A model generated the notes under the pieces. The model had not been told where the DNA came from. It was given only the letters and a program-made list of their open reading frames with translations, and did no database searches. DNA of 64,000 nt from CAWBRT01 sp963696525 (GTDB taxonomy: Bacteria > Acidobacteriota > Terriglobia > Terriglobales > Acidobacteriaceae). The stretch covers positions 62,001 through 126,000 of the forward strand of contig CAVOKO010000010.1 in NCBI GenBank assembly GCA_963696525.1. The letters run 5' to 3'. The translations under genes were made by a program, and so were the position numbers. Of this stretch, positions 26,672-35,700 are shown piece after piece (within the stretch, counting starts at the first letter, position 1; the number at the start of each line of letters is the position of its first letter).

Positions 26672-27718
26672 TTAAGATTTGCTCGCGGCTTTCATTCCCA
26701 GCAGAGTACGCCGGGCAATTCTCAGATTCGTCTCGAAGTCAGGAACTCTTCGTTGAGCTTCTGCTGCCGTCACCGCTTCCACTACGAAATCGTTGCAAGG
26801 TGTGGAAAGGTTCTTCTCCCGTCCCTTGCGGGCAACGTAGCCGTTGATGTAATTGATCTCGGTTTTGCGGCCTTTCTCGAGGTCCTGAAGCATGCTTGCC
26901 TTGTTGTTATGTGGTCCCCACACCTTTTGGTAAAATTCCATCTTGTCCTGCGAACTTTGGCTTGGCTTGAGTTCCAGGAACTCCATGTCGACACCCTGTA
27001 TTTCCGCTAGTCTGTAGCCGCAGGCATGGGCCGCTTTGATTGTTTCGTCGGCAATGTGTGCCAGCACCGTCATGGCATCGGCATTGGCGAGAACGCCATG
27101 AAAGGTGCACCCCAGGGCCGTCGACATTCCGCTGAATGTAGCGTTCATCAGCAGCTTCGCCCAACGGACTCCCATGAAGTTGGCAACCATCGTAGTACCG
27201 CCAACAGCAGAGAGCACCTCTTGCACCTTTTGCAGCCTGGATGTTATCTGACCGGTCGTCTCACCGATTTCAAACGCGAACTTTTCAACAATCGCCGCGG
27301 CTGTAGTCAACTCCGAAACGCCCGGCTCAAGCCAGGTTGCGCCAAAACCGGTTGTGCCGCCGGTGGTCCGCTCGGCTCCAACATAGGACGCCACAGATTC
27401 CTCTGGTATCCCATTCTGCAGCGTGCAAACCGTGCTGTCGCTGGCTAGGTGCGGCAAAAGTTGCTTCAGCGCGACATCGTTATAGGTCTGCTTCGTAGTG
27501 AGAAGGACGATGTCATAGGTGCCGCTCATCTGGGCTGGAGTGATTGCCTTCACCGGAACGATGATTTCCATGAATCCCGTCACGGAGGCACCTTTGCCGT
27601 TCAAGGCGGCAACGTTTTTTTCATCGATGTCGATCAACACGACGTCGCGTCCGCTCTTTGCGATCATCGCACCGACGATTATTCCGATTGAGCCCGCACC
27701 CATTACCGCGATTCTCAT
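26672..27718 (-). CDS. Ketopantoate reductase (ApbA/PanE) family protein
   Basis: 348 residues with CAGGAGGATCAGT before the ATG. The N-terminus has MRIAVMGAGSIGIIVGAMIA, a Rossmann NADP site, and the middle has TLQNGIPEES, the family LQNG motif; the conserved catalytic Lys is probably in MGVRWAKLLMNATFS. The family reduces 2-keto acids such as ketopantoate to hydroxy acids. Placement between BKACE and the MFS gene, with 75-bp and 163-bp gaps, points to catabolism of a hydroxy or keto acid and not to pantothenate synthesis. Confidence 0.9.
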   Translation of the reverse strand: MRIAVMGAGSIGIIVGAMIAKSGRDVVLIDIDEKNVAALNGKGASVTGFMEIIVPVKAITPAQMSGTYDIVLLTTKQTYNDVALKQLLPHLASDSTVCTLQNGIPEESVASYVGAERTTGGTTGFGATWLEPGVSELTTAAAIVEKFAFEIGETTGQITSRLQKVQEVLSAVGGTTMVANFMGVRWAKLLMNATFSGMSTALGCTFHGVLANADAMTVLAHIADETIKAAHACGYRLAEIQGVDMEFLELKPSQSSQDKMEFYQKVWGPHNNKASMLQDLEKGRKTEINYINGYVARKGREKNLSTPCNDFVVEAVTAAEAQRRVPDFETNLRIARRTLLGMKAASKS

Positions 27719-27881
27719 ACTGATCCTCCTGAAGCCGGCACCTATCTTTGGGCCGGCAACTCTCCAAAGTTTGTTCCTGGCGCTATGAGAAGTGAGTGGT
27801 CACTTCTTTAGCTCTCGAGGAGAGCTTGCAGAATCAGTCTCTCCCCGAATGTACGTAGTGTGAAAACGACGAGTGAATGAG

Positions 27882-29180
27882 CTATGCTCCCGTATTCGTA
27901 GCCTTTGCCTTCTCCTCTCCAACATGGAGCATTCTCACGCCGGCCTTCACCGTCTCCGGCAGGAAGATCAGGGCTATTAGTCCTAGCAAGTTAAAGGCGG
28001 CTGTTACACCCAATCCAAAACCAAGCCCTTTTGCTTCCGACACCGCGCCGATGATGAACGGCGACAGCATGGCCATGGCACGGCCGACATTGAAGACCAG
28101 CGTCGTACCGGTCGCCCTGGCTTTTGCCGGAAATAGTTCAGAGATAAAGGCTCCAAAAGGTCCGTAGAAGCCGTAGGTGACGAAAGCAAAGACAGGACCA
28201 AAGAGCAGCAGCCCCCGCTCGCTTGGCATCGAAACATAAATCAGGGTGACGAAGATGCACGCGATCATGCCGACGATAAAGCTCAGACGGCGTCCCCAGC
28301 GGTCGGCGAACCATCCGAAGAACTGGTAGCCGACAAATCCTCCCGCGTTGAGCAGGATAAGGAAGGATCCAGATTTGACGATATTGAGCCCTCTGGCTTT
28401 GACGAGGTACGAGGGTAGCCAGGTAGAGTTGCCCCAATAGGCCATCAAAGCGCCGGTGGTGAGCAAGCAGCCGAACAGCGTCAAACGAAGGTATTCGCCG
28501 GAGAACAAGGTCTTCAGCGGGAACTTGTTCACGCTGTCGCCCGCAATCCCTAAAGCTCTTCTTTTCTTAACATCCAGCCAGGCTTCCGGTTCCGGAACTG
28601 CGGTCCGCAGCCAAGCCGCAATAAAGGCGGGGATAATGCCGACAAAAAACAGACCGCGCCAGCCGTAGTAAGGAACGATTAACATATAGGCCACCGTCGC
28701 CAGTCCATAGCCGATGGGCCATCCGCTATGCACAAATGAAGTGACCTTGGCGCGGTATTTGTTGGGCCAGTATTCTGACACCAGGGTTGCGCCTACGCCC
28801 CACTCTCCGCCGAGACCGATACCGGTGATTAAGCGCAGCACCAGCAACTGCTCGTAGCTCTGCGCAAATCCGCAGAGGCCGGTGAATACGCCGTACCAGA
28901 TCATGGTGAACATGAGGCAGCGCACGCGGCCATAATAGTCCGCAACGATGCCCATGAGGGTTCCGCCGAATGCCGCGCCGCACAGGGTCATGGTGGCGAG
29001 CAGGCCGAGTTGGGGCAGAGTTAAGTTGAACGACGTCTTGATGAGCGGCAGCGCCAGCGCCAGCATCATCCAGTCCATTGCGTCCAGCATCCAGCCGGCG
29101 AACGCTCCCCCGAGGCTCATCCACATCTGCTTGGTTATTCCGGTATCGCTGGTTGGTTGACTTGTGTTGGTGGGGGTCAT
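27882..29180 (-). CDS. MFS transporter, aromatic/organic acid:H+ symporter type
   Basis: 432 residues with about twelve membrane helices. The first helix has GWMLDAMDWMMLALALP, the D-x-x-D pattern of the AAHS and sialate-type group, and the loop 2-3 motif is GIVADYYGRVRCL. The loop after helix 4 is GGEWGVGATLVSE. These carriers import small organic acids with protons across the inner membrane. Its ATG overlaps the stop of the hydroxyacyl-CoA dehydrogenase gene by 4 bp (ATGA), and TGGAGGAAAAGC precedes it, so the two are translationally coupled. Confidence 0.93.
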   Translation of the reverse strand: MTPTNTSQPTSDTGITKQMWMSLGGAFAGWMLDAMDWMMLALALPLIKTSFNLTLPQLGLLATMTLCGAAFGGTLMGIVADYYGRVRCLMFTMIWYGVFTGLCGFAQSYEQLLVLRLITGIGLGGEWGVGATLVSEYWPNKYRAKVTSFVHSGWPIGYGLATVAYMLIVPYYGWRGLFFVGIIPAFIAAWLRTAVPEPEAWLDVKKRRALGIAGDSVNKFPLKTLFSGEYLRLTLFGCLLTTGALMAYWGNSTWLPSYLVKARGLNIVKSGSFLILLNAGGFVGYQFFGWFADRWGRRLSFIVGMIACIFVTLIYVSMPSERGLLLFGPVFAFVTYGFYGPFGAFISELFPAKARATGTTLVFNVGRAMAMLSPFIIGAVSEAKGLGFGLGVTAAFNLLGLIALIFLPETVKAGVRMLHVGEEKAKATNTGA

Positions 29181-30166
29181 GCTTTTCCTCCAGGCTTGGA
29201 ACTCTTATCCAAAACCTCGTTGTGGACGTAGTAGCTAGATGCTTTCAGCTGATGGATCAACTTCTTCATGAACCGCCGCTTGATTCCCGGAACTGACGCT
29301 GGATTGTATTGATAAAAACCCTCGCCGCTCTTGACGCCCAGTTTTCCCTCTTGAACCTTTTGCCGTAGCAGGTTATTGGCGCGGGTCGAATTATCCATCA
29401 CCTTCAATAGGTTATCGCCGACAATGCACCAAATATCGAGCCCGCCGAAATCCGCAACCTCTAACTGTCCGGTCGTCGCGTATCGGAAGGCGGGGCCGAA
29501 TTTCAAGGCTTTGTCCACATCCTCAGGGGCCGCTATGCCCTGCTCAATAATGGAGAACACTTCTCGCGCTACACCCTGCTGAATTCTGTTCGCCACTAAC
29601 CCTGGCACGTCCTTCAATACTTTGACGGTCTGCTTCTGAATTGACTGATATAGCTGCTCGACCTCTTTATAAATTTCCTCAGGCATGTTGCCAAAAAATG
29701 AAAGCTCGACAATTGGCATCAAATGGCCGGGATTGTACCAGTGGCACACCATCATATTTTGGCGGCGTTTCTGGCTCACCAGTTCCATCATCGGATCCAA
29801 GGACAGACTGGAAGTATTGCTGGCTAGAATCGTATGCTCCGGACAATACTCATCCAGGGTCTTGAACAACTCCTGTTTCAGCTTCAAAACCTCCGGCACG
29901 ACCTCAATGACGTAGTCGCGGTCTTGTACCGCCGGCTTCAGATCAGCAAATAACGTTATTCTCTGGAGAATTGTTGGGATACTGTCGGAGCGAAGGAGAT
30001 CTTCTTCCGCCAGCAGGTCGAGTTCCTGTCTGATCTCGTCCTTTACCGTTGCCCGTCTCTTGGCATCGGTTTCATATAAATGGACGTCGTACCCATACAT
30101 GGCAAACGCTTCGGCAATGCCATGTCCCATGGTTCCAGCGCCTAAAACGGCAATTCCCTTGATCAC
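29177..30166 (-). CDS. 3-hydroxyacyl-CoA dehydrogenase-like enzyme (possible hydroxy-acid or carnitine-type dehydrogenase)
   Basis: 329 residues from the GTG at 30166, preferred over a GTG six bases earlier because GACGAGGA sits 6 nt upstream. It has the NAD site IAVLGAGTMGHGIAEAFA, ASNTSSLSLDPM, CHWYNPGHLMPIVEL with the catalytic His, and PGLVANRIQQGVAREVF. The usual CHFFNPP is changed to CHWYNPG, which suggests a substrate other than a simple acyl-CoA; L-carnitine dehydrogenase belongs to this superfamily and acts next to a BKACE in carnitine degradation. It is first in the operon and coupled to the MFS gene. Confidence 0.9.
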   Translation of the reverse strand: MIKGIAVLGAGTMGHGIAEAFAMYGYDVHLYETDAKRRATVKDEIRQELDLLAEEDLLRSDSIPTILQRITLFADLKPAVQDRDYVIEVVPEVLKLKQELFKTLDEYCPEHTILASNTSSLSLDPMMELVSQKRRQNMMVCHWYNPGHLMPIVELSFFGNMPEEIYKEVEQLYQSIQKQTVKVLKDVPGLVANRIQQGVAREVFSIIEQGIAAPEDVDKALKFGPAFRYATTGQLEVADFGGLDIWCIVGDNLLKVMDNSTRANNLLRQKVQEGKLGVKSGEGFYQYNPASVPGIKRRFMKKLIHQLKASSYYVHNEVLDKSSKPGGKA

Positions 30167-30455
30167 CTGCACTCCTCGTCAATTCCGTCGGCAGTCCAAT
30201 AAATGCGCCAATTCCGCCGAACTATGCCCCAATATCCTGAGAATGAATGTTCGCGAGCTTATATCTTTTGGCGAACGGGGGATAATACTTTATTCCTCTT
30301 GATCTGGAAGGTATAGCCTATGACTCGCAGGAAGCCTAGACGCTCCGAGGATTCCAAAAGGCGGATCGATAGGTCTCATTCGCGGCAAGAAAGCCGAGGT
30401 TGGATCATCCTAGTAACATGCCAAATCGCTCTTCACAATCTAACGAAGCGGGCGC

Positions 30456-31343
30456 TCATGGCATGCGATGGAGCTTGCGGCACAAGTCTAAAAAGGAGGC
30501 CAACGCGGGAAGCTTATCGTCCTTGCGGTACGCGACAATCAGTTCGAGCTGAGGAACAGGGGTTGGGTCAAGCTGTCTGACTACGACATCCTTCGGGGCG
30601 AGCCGCCGCACGTATTCGCCGTGGAGACTGAACCCGAGACCCGAGGCGACTGCGTTCAAAGTGGCGGTGAGACTTTCAGTTTCTAAGATGCTGTGGAAGC
30701 TGACTCCAGCGTCCGCGGCCACCTTATTAATCATGTCGTGCAGAGCTGGAGCAATGCTGCGAGAGACGTGGAGAAGCGGCACTGCCGCCAGCTTTCGTAC
30801 CGGGATTCGCTTCAATCGGGCCAAGGGGTGTCCAGCTGGCAGAAGTACGATCACATCTTCTCGGACCACGACCTCCGATGCGAGTTCCTTCTCCTCAAGT
30901 GGTCCTCGAAGGAAGCCAACGTTGATGTCGCCCTTCTTTAGAGCCGCCACTTGCTCTGGCGAAGTGAAGCTCCGCAAGACAATCTGAAGATTTGGGTAAT
31001 TCCGAAGCAGGCTGGAAAGCACGGTAGAGATTTTGCTTTCCGGGCCAGGCACCATTGCGATGGTCATGACGCCGGCTTCCCCCCGTGCCACTTGCCGGGT
31101 AAGCTCCACGGCATGGTTCATAGAGCCCAATATGTTGCGCGCTTCTCGGAGAAAAACCCGTCCGGCTTCGGTAAGTTCAATGCGGTGCTTGTTCCGTGTG
31201 AAAAGCGGCGTGCCTATCGTGTCCTCAAGCTGACGGATCTGCTGGCTCAACGATGGCTGCGCGATATTCAGGCGCGCAGCCGCCCGCGTGAAGCTGAGTT
31301 CATCGGATACAGCAACAAAGTATCGAAGCAAACGTAGATCCAT
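30456..31343 (-). CDS. LysR family transcriptional regulator
   Basis: 295 residues from the ATG at 31343 (a longer frame upstream is not plausible). The N-terminal winged helix-turn-helix is classic: MDLRLLRYFVAVSDELSFT, AAARLNIAQPSLSQQIRQLE, TPLFTRNKHRIELTEAGRVF. The effector domain follows, with FTSPEQVAALKKGDINVGFL. Proteins like this usually bind an acid inducer and activate a neighbouring catabolic operon. It lies 290 bp upstream of the BKACE operon on the same strand and is divergent from the FAH gene, so it may control either or both. Confidence 0.95.
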   Translation of the reverse strand: MDLRLLRYFVAVSDELSFTRAAARLNIAQPSLSQQIRQLEDTIGTPLFTRNKHRIELTEAGRVFLREARNILGSMNHAVELTRQVARGEAGVMTIAMVPGPESKISTVLSSLLRNYPNLQIVLRSFTSPEQVAALKKGDINVGFLRGPLEEKELASEVVVREDVIVLLPAGHPLARLKRIPVRKLAAVPLLHVSRSIAPALHDMINKVAADAGVSFHSILETESLTATLNAVASGLGFSLHGEYVRRLAPKDVVVRQLDPTPVPQLELIVAYRKDDKLPALASFLDLCRKLHRMP

Positions 31344-31519
31344 TGCTGATCGGTCCGGCCTCACTCGCGATTGTATCTCGGCACCAAGAGCAGCACCATA
31401 ATACAGGGAACAAAAAACGCGTGAATCGGTTGATGGGATCCGAATCCAGGATGATCTGTATGAACAACAACTCTGGGGTGCCCGACCGGGGCAGCGTCGG
31501 TGTAGAATAACGTGATTCT

Positions 31520-31531
31520 CTCTGCGCAGAG
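31520..31531. promoter_or_regulatory. Perfect 12-bp palindrome upstream of the FAH gene
   Basis: CTCTGCGCAGAG reads the same on both strands and lies 33 bp before the FAH start, in the 220-bp gap shared with the divergent LysR gene. This is a natural position for an operator, but it lacks the T-N11-A form typical of LysR sites. Confidence 0.3.
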
Positions 31532-31563
31532 TTTTGGTAGTCAATTAGCAGGGCGGAGGATTG

Positions 31564-32445
31564 ATGATTCTCGCAACGATTGGTTGGAGCGACTCTTCTT
31601 CGGCTGCGCTTGTGCTGGGTGACCGAATTGCGCCGGTGCGGCGACTTCCCGGCCGGCAGGATGCTGTCGACGTTTTGTCTCTGATTCACAGGCCCTTGAC
31701 TCAGGACGAACAGAAACAGCTCTCAGCAGCAGCGGTGGCGGATCCCCAAGTCCGGTGGCTTCCGCCGATCCTCCATCCGCCGAAGAATCTGTTGTGCGTC
31801 GGCAGGAACTACGTGGAACATCTCAAGGATGCCGCGAAGGGCGAGGGCGTCGCCAAGATCGATCCTCCAAAATTTCCCATATGGTTTACCAAGGCACATA
31901 CGTCGTTGGTTGGCTCCGGCGGCGCCATTTTGCTCGATCCCGGCTTCACCCGGAAGCTCGACTATGAAGGCGAGCTTGCGCTCGTGATCGGCAAAAAGTG
32001 CCGAGGGGTAGCCCCCGATCGCGCCCTCGATTGCATATTCGGCTACACGATTCTCAACGACATCAGCGCCCGCGAAGTGCAGATGCAGCACAACCAATGG
32101 TTTAAAGGGAAGTCAGCCGACACCTACTCGCCTTGCGGTCCCTGGATCGTGACCCGCGACGAGATCGCCGATCCACAACAGCTCCAGATTCGCACGACCG
32201 TAAATGGCGAGACGCGGCAATCCGCGAGTACCCATGACATGATCTTCGACATCCGAAAGCTGATTGCCGATATCAGTGCGGGCATGACACTGGAACCGGG
32301 CGACATCATCGCGACCGGGACCCCAACGGGAGTTGCCGAAGGGATGAACCCGCCGCGCTATCTCACGGAGGGCGATGAGGTCGCGGTCGAAATCGAGAAA
32401 ATTGGCCGTCTTTGGAACCGCATCACGATGCTGGGATCGAGTTAA
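31564..32445 (+). CDS. Fumarylacetoacetate hydrolase family protein
   Basis: 293 residues from the ATG at 31564, preceded by GCGGAGGATTG. The C-terminal FAH fold is clear: LCVGRNYVEHLKDA, LDYEGELALVIGKKCRG with metal-ligand Glu residues, GYTILNDISAREVQ, DTYSPCGPWIV and GDIIATGTPTGVAEGM. Family members hydrolyse or decarboxylate beta-diketo-type acids, often in aromatic or sugar-acid catabolism. It is divergent from the LysR gene. Its last 23 bp overlap the end of the convergent Gfo/Idh gene. Confidence 0.92.
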   Translation: MILATIGWSDSSSAALVLGDRIAPVRRLPGRQDAVDVLSLIHRPLTQDEQKQLSAAAVADPQVRWLPPILHPPKNLLCVGRNYVEHLKDAAKGEGVAKIDPPKFPIWFTKAHTSLVGSGGAILLDPGFTRKLDYEGELALVIGKKCRGVAPDRALDCIFGYTILNDISAREVQMQHNQWFKGKSADTYSPCGPWIVTRDEIADPQQLQIRTTVNGETRQSASTHDMIFDIRKLIADISAGMTLEPGDIIATGTPTGVAEGMNPPRYLTEGDEVAVEIEKIGRLWNRITMLGSS

Positions 32446-33589
32446 CGCGTTCGGCCCGACCGCTCGCGGCGGACTTGTAGATGGCCTCAACGATCTCCAG
32501 GGCCCGCAATCCGTCTTCACCGCTGACCGGCGGCGGGCCGCCTTGCCGGATCGAGCGAGCCAAATCCGACAAGAAATTGACGGCCAGGATGCCGCTGTAG
32601 CCCGGATGCGGCGGGAGTTCGAAGATCATGTGACGCTGCGGCGTTGCTGCAAATTCGGGCGCGTCGCTGCACACGAATAAATCTTCTTTTAAGCCTTCGA
32701 AGGACGGGCTCCAGGAGAGCACGCCCTGAGTTCCACGCGCACCCAAATATAAGTCCCGGCCGGCCGGATAAGAATCTGGCGCAGTGTAGCTGATGTTCAG
32801 TGCCAGAACCGCCCCGCGCGAAAACGTAAGCAGTGCGTAGGAATTGTCTTCAATGTCGTACTGTTCGTCGATCGTAACGTTGCGTCCCAAAACCTCGACG
32901 ACTTCGTCCTCCAGAAGCCAGCGATATAGGTCGATCCAGTGGACGCCGAGGTTATGCATGGCGCCGCCGCCGCTCAGCTCCTTGCGAAGCATCCAGCCGG
33001 CGTGGCCGTCCAAGTAACGATGCAGCCGGCCGGCAGCACAGCGACCTTCGCAACCCACCACACGGCCCAAAATGCCCTCTTCGATAAACCTTTTAATCTG
33101 GCGCGCCACCGGGTGATAGCGCCACACATACGGAGTGGCAAGCGTGATCCCCGACTTCCGCGCTGCCGCAATCATGCGACGCACTCCTTCGGCGCTGGCG
33201 GCCATGGGTTTTTCCACCAAAACGTGAATACCGCGTTCGGCGCAGGCAACGGCGGCATCCGGGCAGGCTGCGTGTGGCAGAAAGATGGCTGCTAAATCCA
33301 GCCGTTCCCGTTGCAACATGTCGCGCCAGTCCGTGTACCGCCGGAGCCCGAAATCCTTGACAAACCCATCCAGTACGCCGGTATCGGGCTCGGCGACCGC
33401 GGTCACGGCAAAATCCGGGATGGCGCTGAAAATGGGCATGTAGGCGCGCGGATGCAAATGACACAAGCCGATCACCCCGACCGCTAGAGGTTGGTGTTGG
33501 CGGTTCGTCAGAATCTCCCATCTCTGGTTTGGAAATGCGTGGGCTTGTCCAACTGCGTTCCCCCGGTTGCGATCCAATGGCTGGTCCAC
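32423..33589 (-). CDS. Gfo/Idh/MocA family NAD(P)-dependent oxidoreductase
   Basis: 388 residues. The N-terminal Rossmann part starts at LAVGVIGLCHLHPRAYMP, the family EKP motif occurs in HVLVEKPMAAS, and GGGAMHNLGVHWIDLYRW marks the C-terminal domain with the catalytic His/Asp. Such enzymes oxidise or epimerise sugars and cyclitols. The start is uncertain: the long frame opens at a GTG inside the upstream gene, and no good ribosome-binding site is seen. The gene overlaps the upstream epimerase-like gene by up to 82 bp, so the two are probably translated together, and its 3' end overlaps the convergent FAH gene. Confidence 0.9.
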   Translation of the reverse strand: MDQPLDRNRGNAVGQAHAFPNQRWEILTNRQHQPLAVGVIGLCHLHPRAYMPIFSAIPDFAVTAVAEPDTGVLDGFVKDFGLRRYTDWRDMLQRERLDLAAIFLPHAACPDAAVACAERGIHVLVEKPMAASAEGVRRMIAAARKSGITLATPYVWRYHPVARQIKRFIEEGILGRVVGCEGRCAAGRLHRYLDGHAGWMLRKELSGGGAMHNLGVHWIDLYRWLLEDEVVEVLGRNVTIDEQYDIEDNSYALLTFSRGAVLALNISYTAPDSYPAGRDLYLGARGTQGVLSWSPSFEGLKEDLFVCSDAPEFAATPQRHMIFELPPHPGYSGILAVNFLSDLARSIRQGGPPPVSGEDGLRALEIVEAIYKSAASGRAERVNSIPAS

Positions 33590-34539
33590 TCGATCAACTG
33601 GTTTACGCTCACGGATGGATAGCCGAACAAGCGGTGACAGAGCCCGGAATTATTCAGCAACGCGGTGCTAGCCTCTTGACCTTCCAGCAACGGTTTCTTG
33701 CCGAACAGTTCTCCGAAGCGGCAGGCGAGCGCGCGGACGGACAGCGTTTCCGGGCCGGTTAGATTCAGAACCATCGGAGGCGCGTGGCAGATGGAGAAGC
33801 TACGCAGGCAAACCGAATTCGCATCTCCCTGCCAAATGACATTCACCGCGCCCATGCTCACGTCCACCGGTTGGTCGCGAAAGACCTTCGTGCCAACGTC
33901 CAGCACAACGCCATAGCGCAGATCGATGGCATAGTTGAGCCGCACCAGACAGACGCGCGTTCCGTAACGCGCGGAGAAGTACTCGAACATCCGCTCGCGT
34001 CCAAGCACCGATTGGGCATACTCGCCAATGGGCGCGGGTGGTGTCTCTTCCGTCGCCCCGCCGCCGATCACAGGCACTAACGGATAGACGTTGCCGCTGG
34101 AGAGCACGACGATCCGCGAATCGCGGAAGCGTTCCGCAATCCGAGCCGGCAGGTAAGTGTTAACCGCCCAGGTGAGACTTTCGTTGCCGGTCGAGCCGAA
34201 CTTGCGTCCAGCCATGAAGATCACGTTTTCCGCATCCGGCAATCCGGCAAGTTGCGACTCATCGGTAAGATCGGCGCGGTGCGTCTCGATATTGTGGTCC
34301 CATAGAAATTTCTCGGCGCAGGGATCAGTAAAACGTGCAACGCCGACGATCCGCTTGCGGACCCCGGCTGCGGACGCCGCTCGGGCCGCTCGGCGCGCCA
34401 GGCTGGGCCCCATCTTGCCGCTGACTCCGAGAATCAGAAGATCGCCCTGCATCTCCCGCAACGCGATTTCATCCTGTGGGTTGGGCCGCGAGAGTTCGTC
34501 CTCCAATTCCTCCTCGGACCGAATCATTTGGGGCTTCAC
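33508..34539 (-). CDS. NAD(P)-dependent epimerase/reductase (extended SDR)
   Basis: 343 residues from a GTG at 34539, chosen because AAGGGAGGCCAT lies right before it. The Rossmann motif is LLILGVSGKMGPSLARRA, an SSGNVYP segment supplies the SDR Ser/Tyr-type active site, and the middle has IGEYAQSVLGRERMFEYFS with a YxxxxxGRE variant in place of YxxxK. This makes the chemistry uncertain: it may bind sugar nucleotides or act on a small sugar. The pair with the Gfo/Idh gene suggests sugar modification or catabolism. Confidence 0.85.
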   Translation of the reverse strand: MKPQMIRSEEELEDELSRPNPQDEIALREMQGDLLILGVSGKMGPSLARRAARAASAAGVRKRIVGVARFTDPCAEKFLWDHNIETHRADLTDESQLAGLPDAENVIFMAGRKFGSTGNESLTWAVNTYLPARIAERFRDSRIVVLSSGNVYPLVPVIGGGATEETPPAPIGEYAQSVLGRERMFEYFSARYGTRVCLVRLNYAIDLRYGVVLDVGTKVFRDQPVDVSMGAVNVIWQGDANSVCLRSFSICHAPPMVLNLTGPETLSVRALACRFGELFGKKPLLEGQEASTALLNNSGLCHRLFGYPSVSVNQLIEWTSHWIATGGTQLDKPTHFQTRDGRF

Positions 34540-34668
34540 ATGGCCTCCCTTGACGATGTTGGCGGCGGGGTGACCGTCTGCTTTGATAGTAAAATGACCG
34601 CGAGGCAAGACATTAGCTCTCAAGCTACCGCGGACCATCCGGGACGTCAAGCAGCGCGAGGAAAACCA

Positions 34669-35553
34669 ATGGATGATGTGACGCGTGGAGTACCCTCTAC
34701 CGGAAAGCCGGAGGCGAGTGCATCAACCATGCAGGTTCGTTTGCTCCGGCATTCTGACCTGCCTGGCGTAATGCGCCTGAAGGAGTCCGCCCATTGGAAC
34801 CAGACGGAAGAAGACTGGGCGCGACTGTTGGAAATGGAGCCAGAAGGCTGCTTTGTGATCTCGCAAGATGATGTCATCGCTGCCTCGGCCACGGTGGTGG
34901 TATACGGTGCGGAGCTTGCCTGGATTGGGATGGTCTTGACCCTGCCTGAGTTCCGGAAACGGGGCCTTGGCAACCGCCTCATGGAGCGCGTCCTGGAGTT
35001 TGCTGCCAGCCGCTCCGTTGGGAAAGTTGGCTTGGATGCCACCGACATGGGATTCCCCCTATATCGTCGTTTTGGCTTCGAAACCGAATGCATTGTGGAA
35101 CGATGGGAACGTCTGGCGGGCTTCGCACCCGTATCGCCGGTGGTTGTCAATTCATGGCGACCCGCGCCCGATCTGGATCTGCTCGCGTTCGGGGCCGAAC
35201 GGTCAAAGTTGCTGACGACTTTGGCACGCGTTGAGGCCGCGTCGACGGGCGACAACGTGGGCTATGCCATGGTACGGCCTGGGTCCAAAGCTGCGTATTT
35301 CGGTCCGTGCGTTGCAAAGTCGCCCGCTGCCGCCGAGAATCTCCTGCGTTGGTTTCTGGCACGGCACTCTGGGGAACAGGCGTGCTGGGATATTCCGCTG
35401 AACAACCACGATGCTGTTGCTCTTGCCCGGAAGTACGATTTCCAGCCAGTACGAAGACTTAGGCGCATGGTACGAAACCTTAAGGCTACCGTAGCCCCGG
35501 TGGATCCGAAGTACTCGACCGTGTTTGCGATTGCAGGTTTCGAATATGGCTAG
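34669..35553 (+). CDS. GNAT family N-acetyltransferase with C-terminal extension
   Basis: 294 residues from the ATG at 34669, after GCGAGGAAAACCA. The GNAT fold spans about residues 20-150, with WIGMVLTLPEFRKRGLG as the acetyl-CoA-binding motif A, followed by a second acetyltransferase-like half (an Acetyltransf_18-type arrangement). Substrate unknown. It is followed after 16 bp by the start of an MFS gene that is cut short. Confidence 0.85.
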   Translation: MDDVTRGVPSTGKPEASASTMQVRLLRHSDLPGVMRLKESAHWNQTEEDWARLLEMEPEGCFVISQDDVIAASATVVVYGAELAWIGMVLTLPEFRKRGLGNRLMERVLEFAASRSVGKVGLDATDMGFPLYRRFGFETECIVERWERLAGFAPVSPVVVNSWRPAPDLDLLAFGAERSKLLTTLARVEAASTGDNVGYAMVRPGSKAAYFGPCVAKSPAAAENLLRWFLARHSGEQACWDIPLNNHDAVALARKYDFQPVRRLRRMVRNLKATVAPVDPKYSTVFAIAGFEYG

Positions 35554-35569
35554 CGAGACAGGAGGGACA

Positions 35570-35700
35570 GTGGGAATCCCAGCCGCGGAAGTACGGCGCG
35601 GGCTTATCCAGCGCATGGAACGGGTGCCTCTTTGCCGATGGCACACTCCTACGCAACGAATTGGCGAAGCTCTTTTGTCGTCTTTGATCGCCTATCCCAC
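35570..35700 (+). pseudogene. 5' fragment of an MFS transporter gene
   Basis: A GTG at 35570 with GGAGGGACA upstream starts a frame that reads LIQRMERVPLCRWHT before losing similarity. The same unusual leader, LIGRMERVPLCKWHA, opens the intact MFS gene at 58153, which shows what this fragment was. After about 35640 the frame breaks and the convergent MFS gene ends at 35700. A deletion has removed the rest. The gene was probably cotranscribed with the GNAT gene. Confidence 0.65.
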
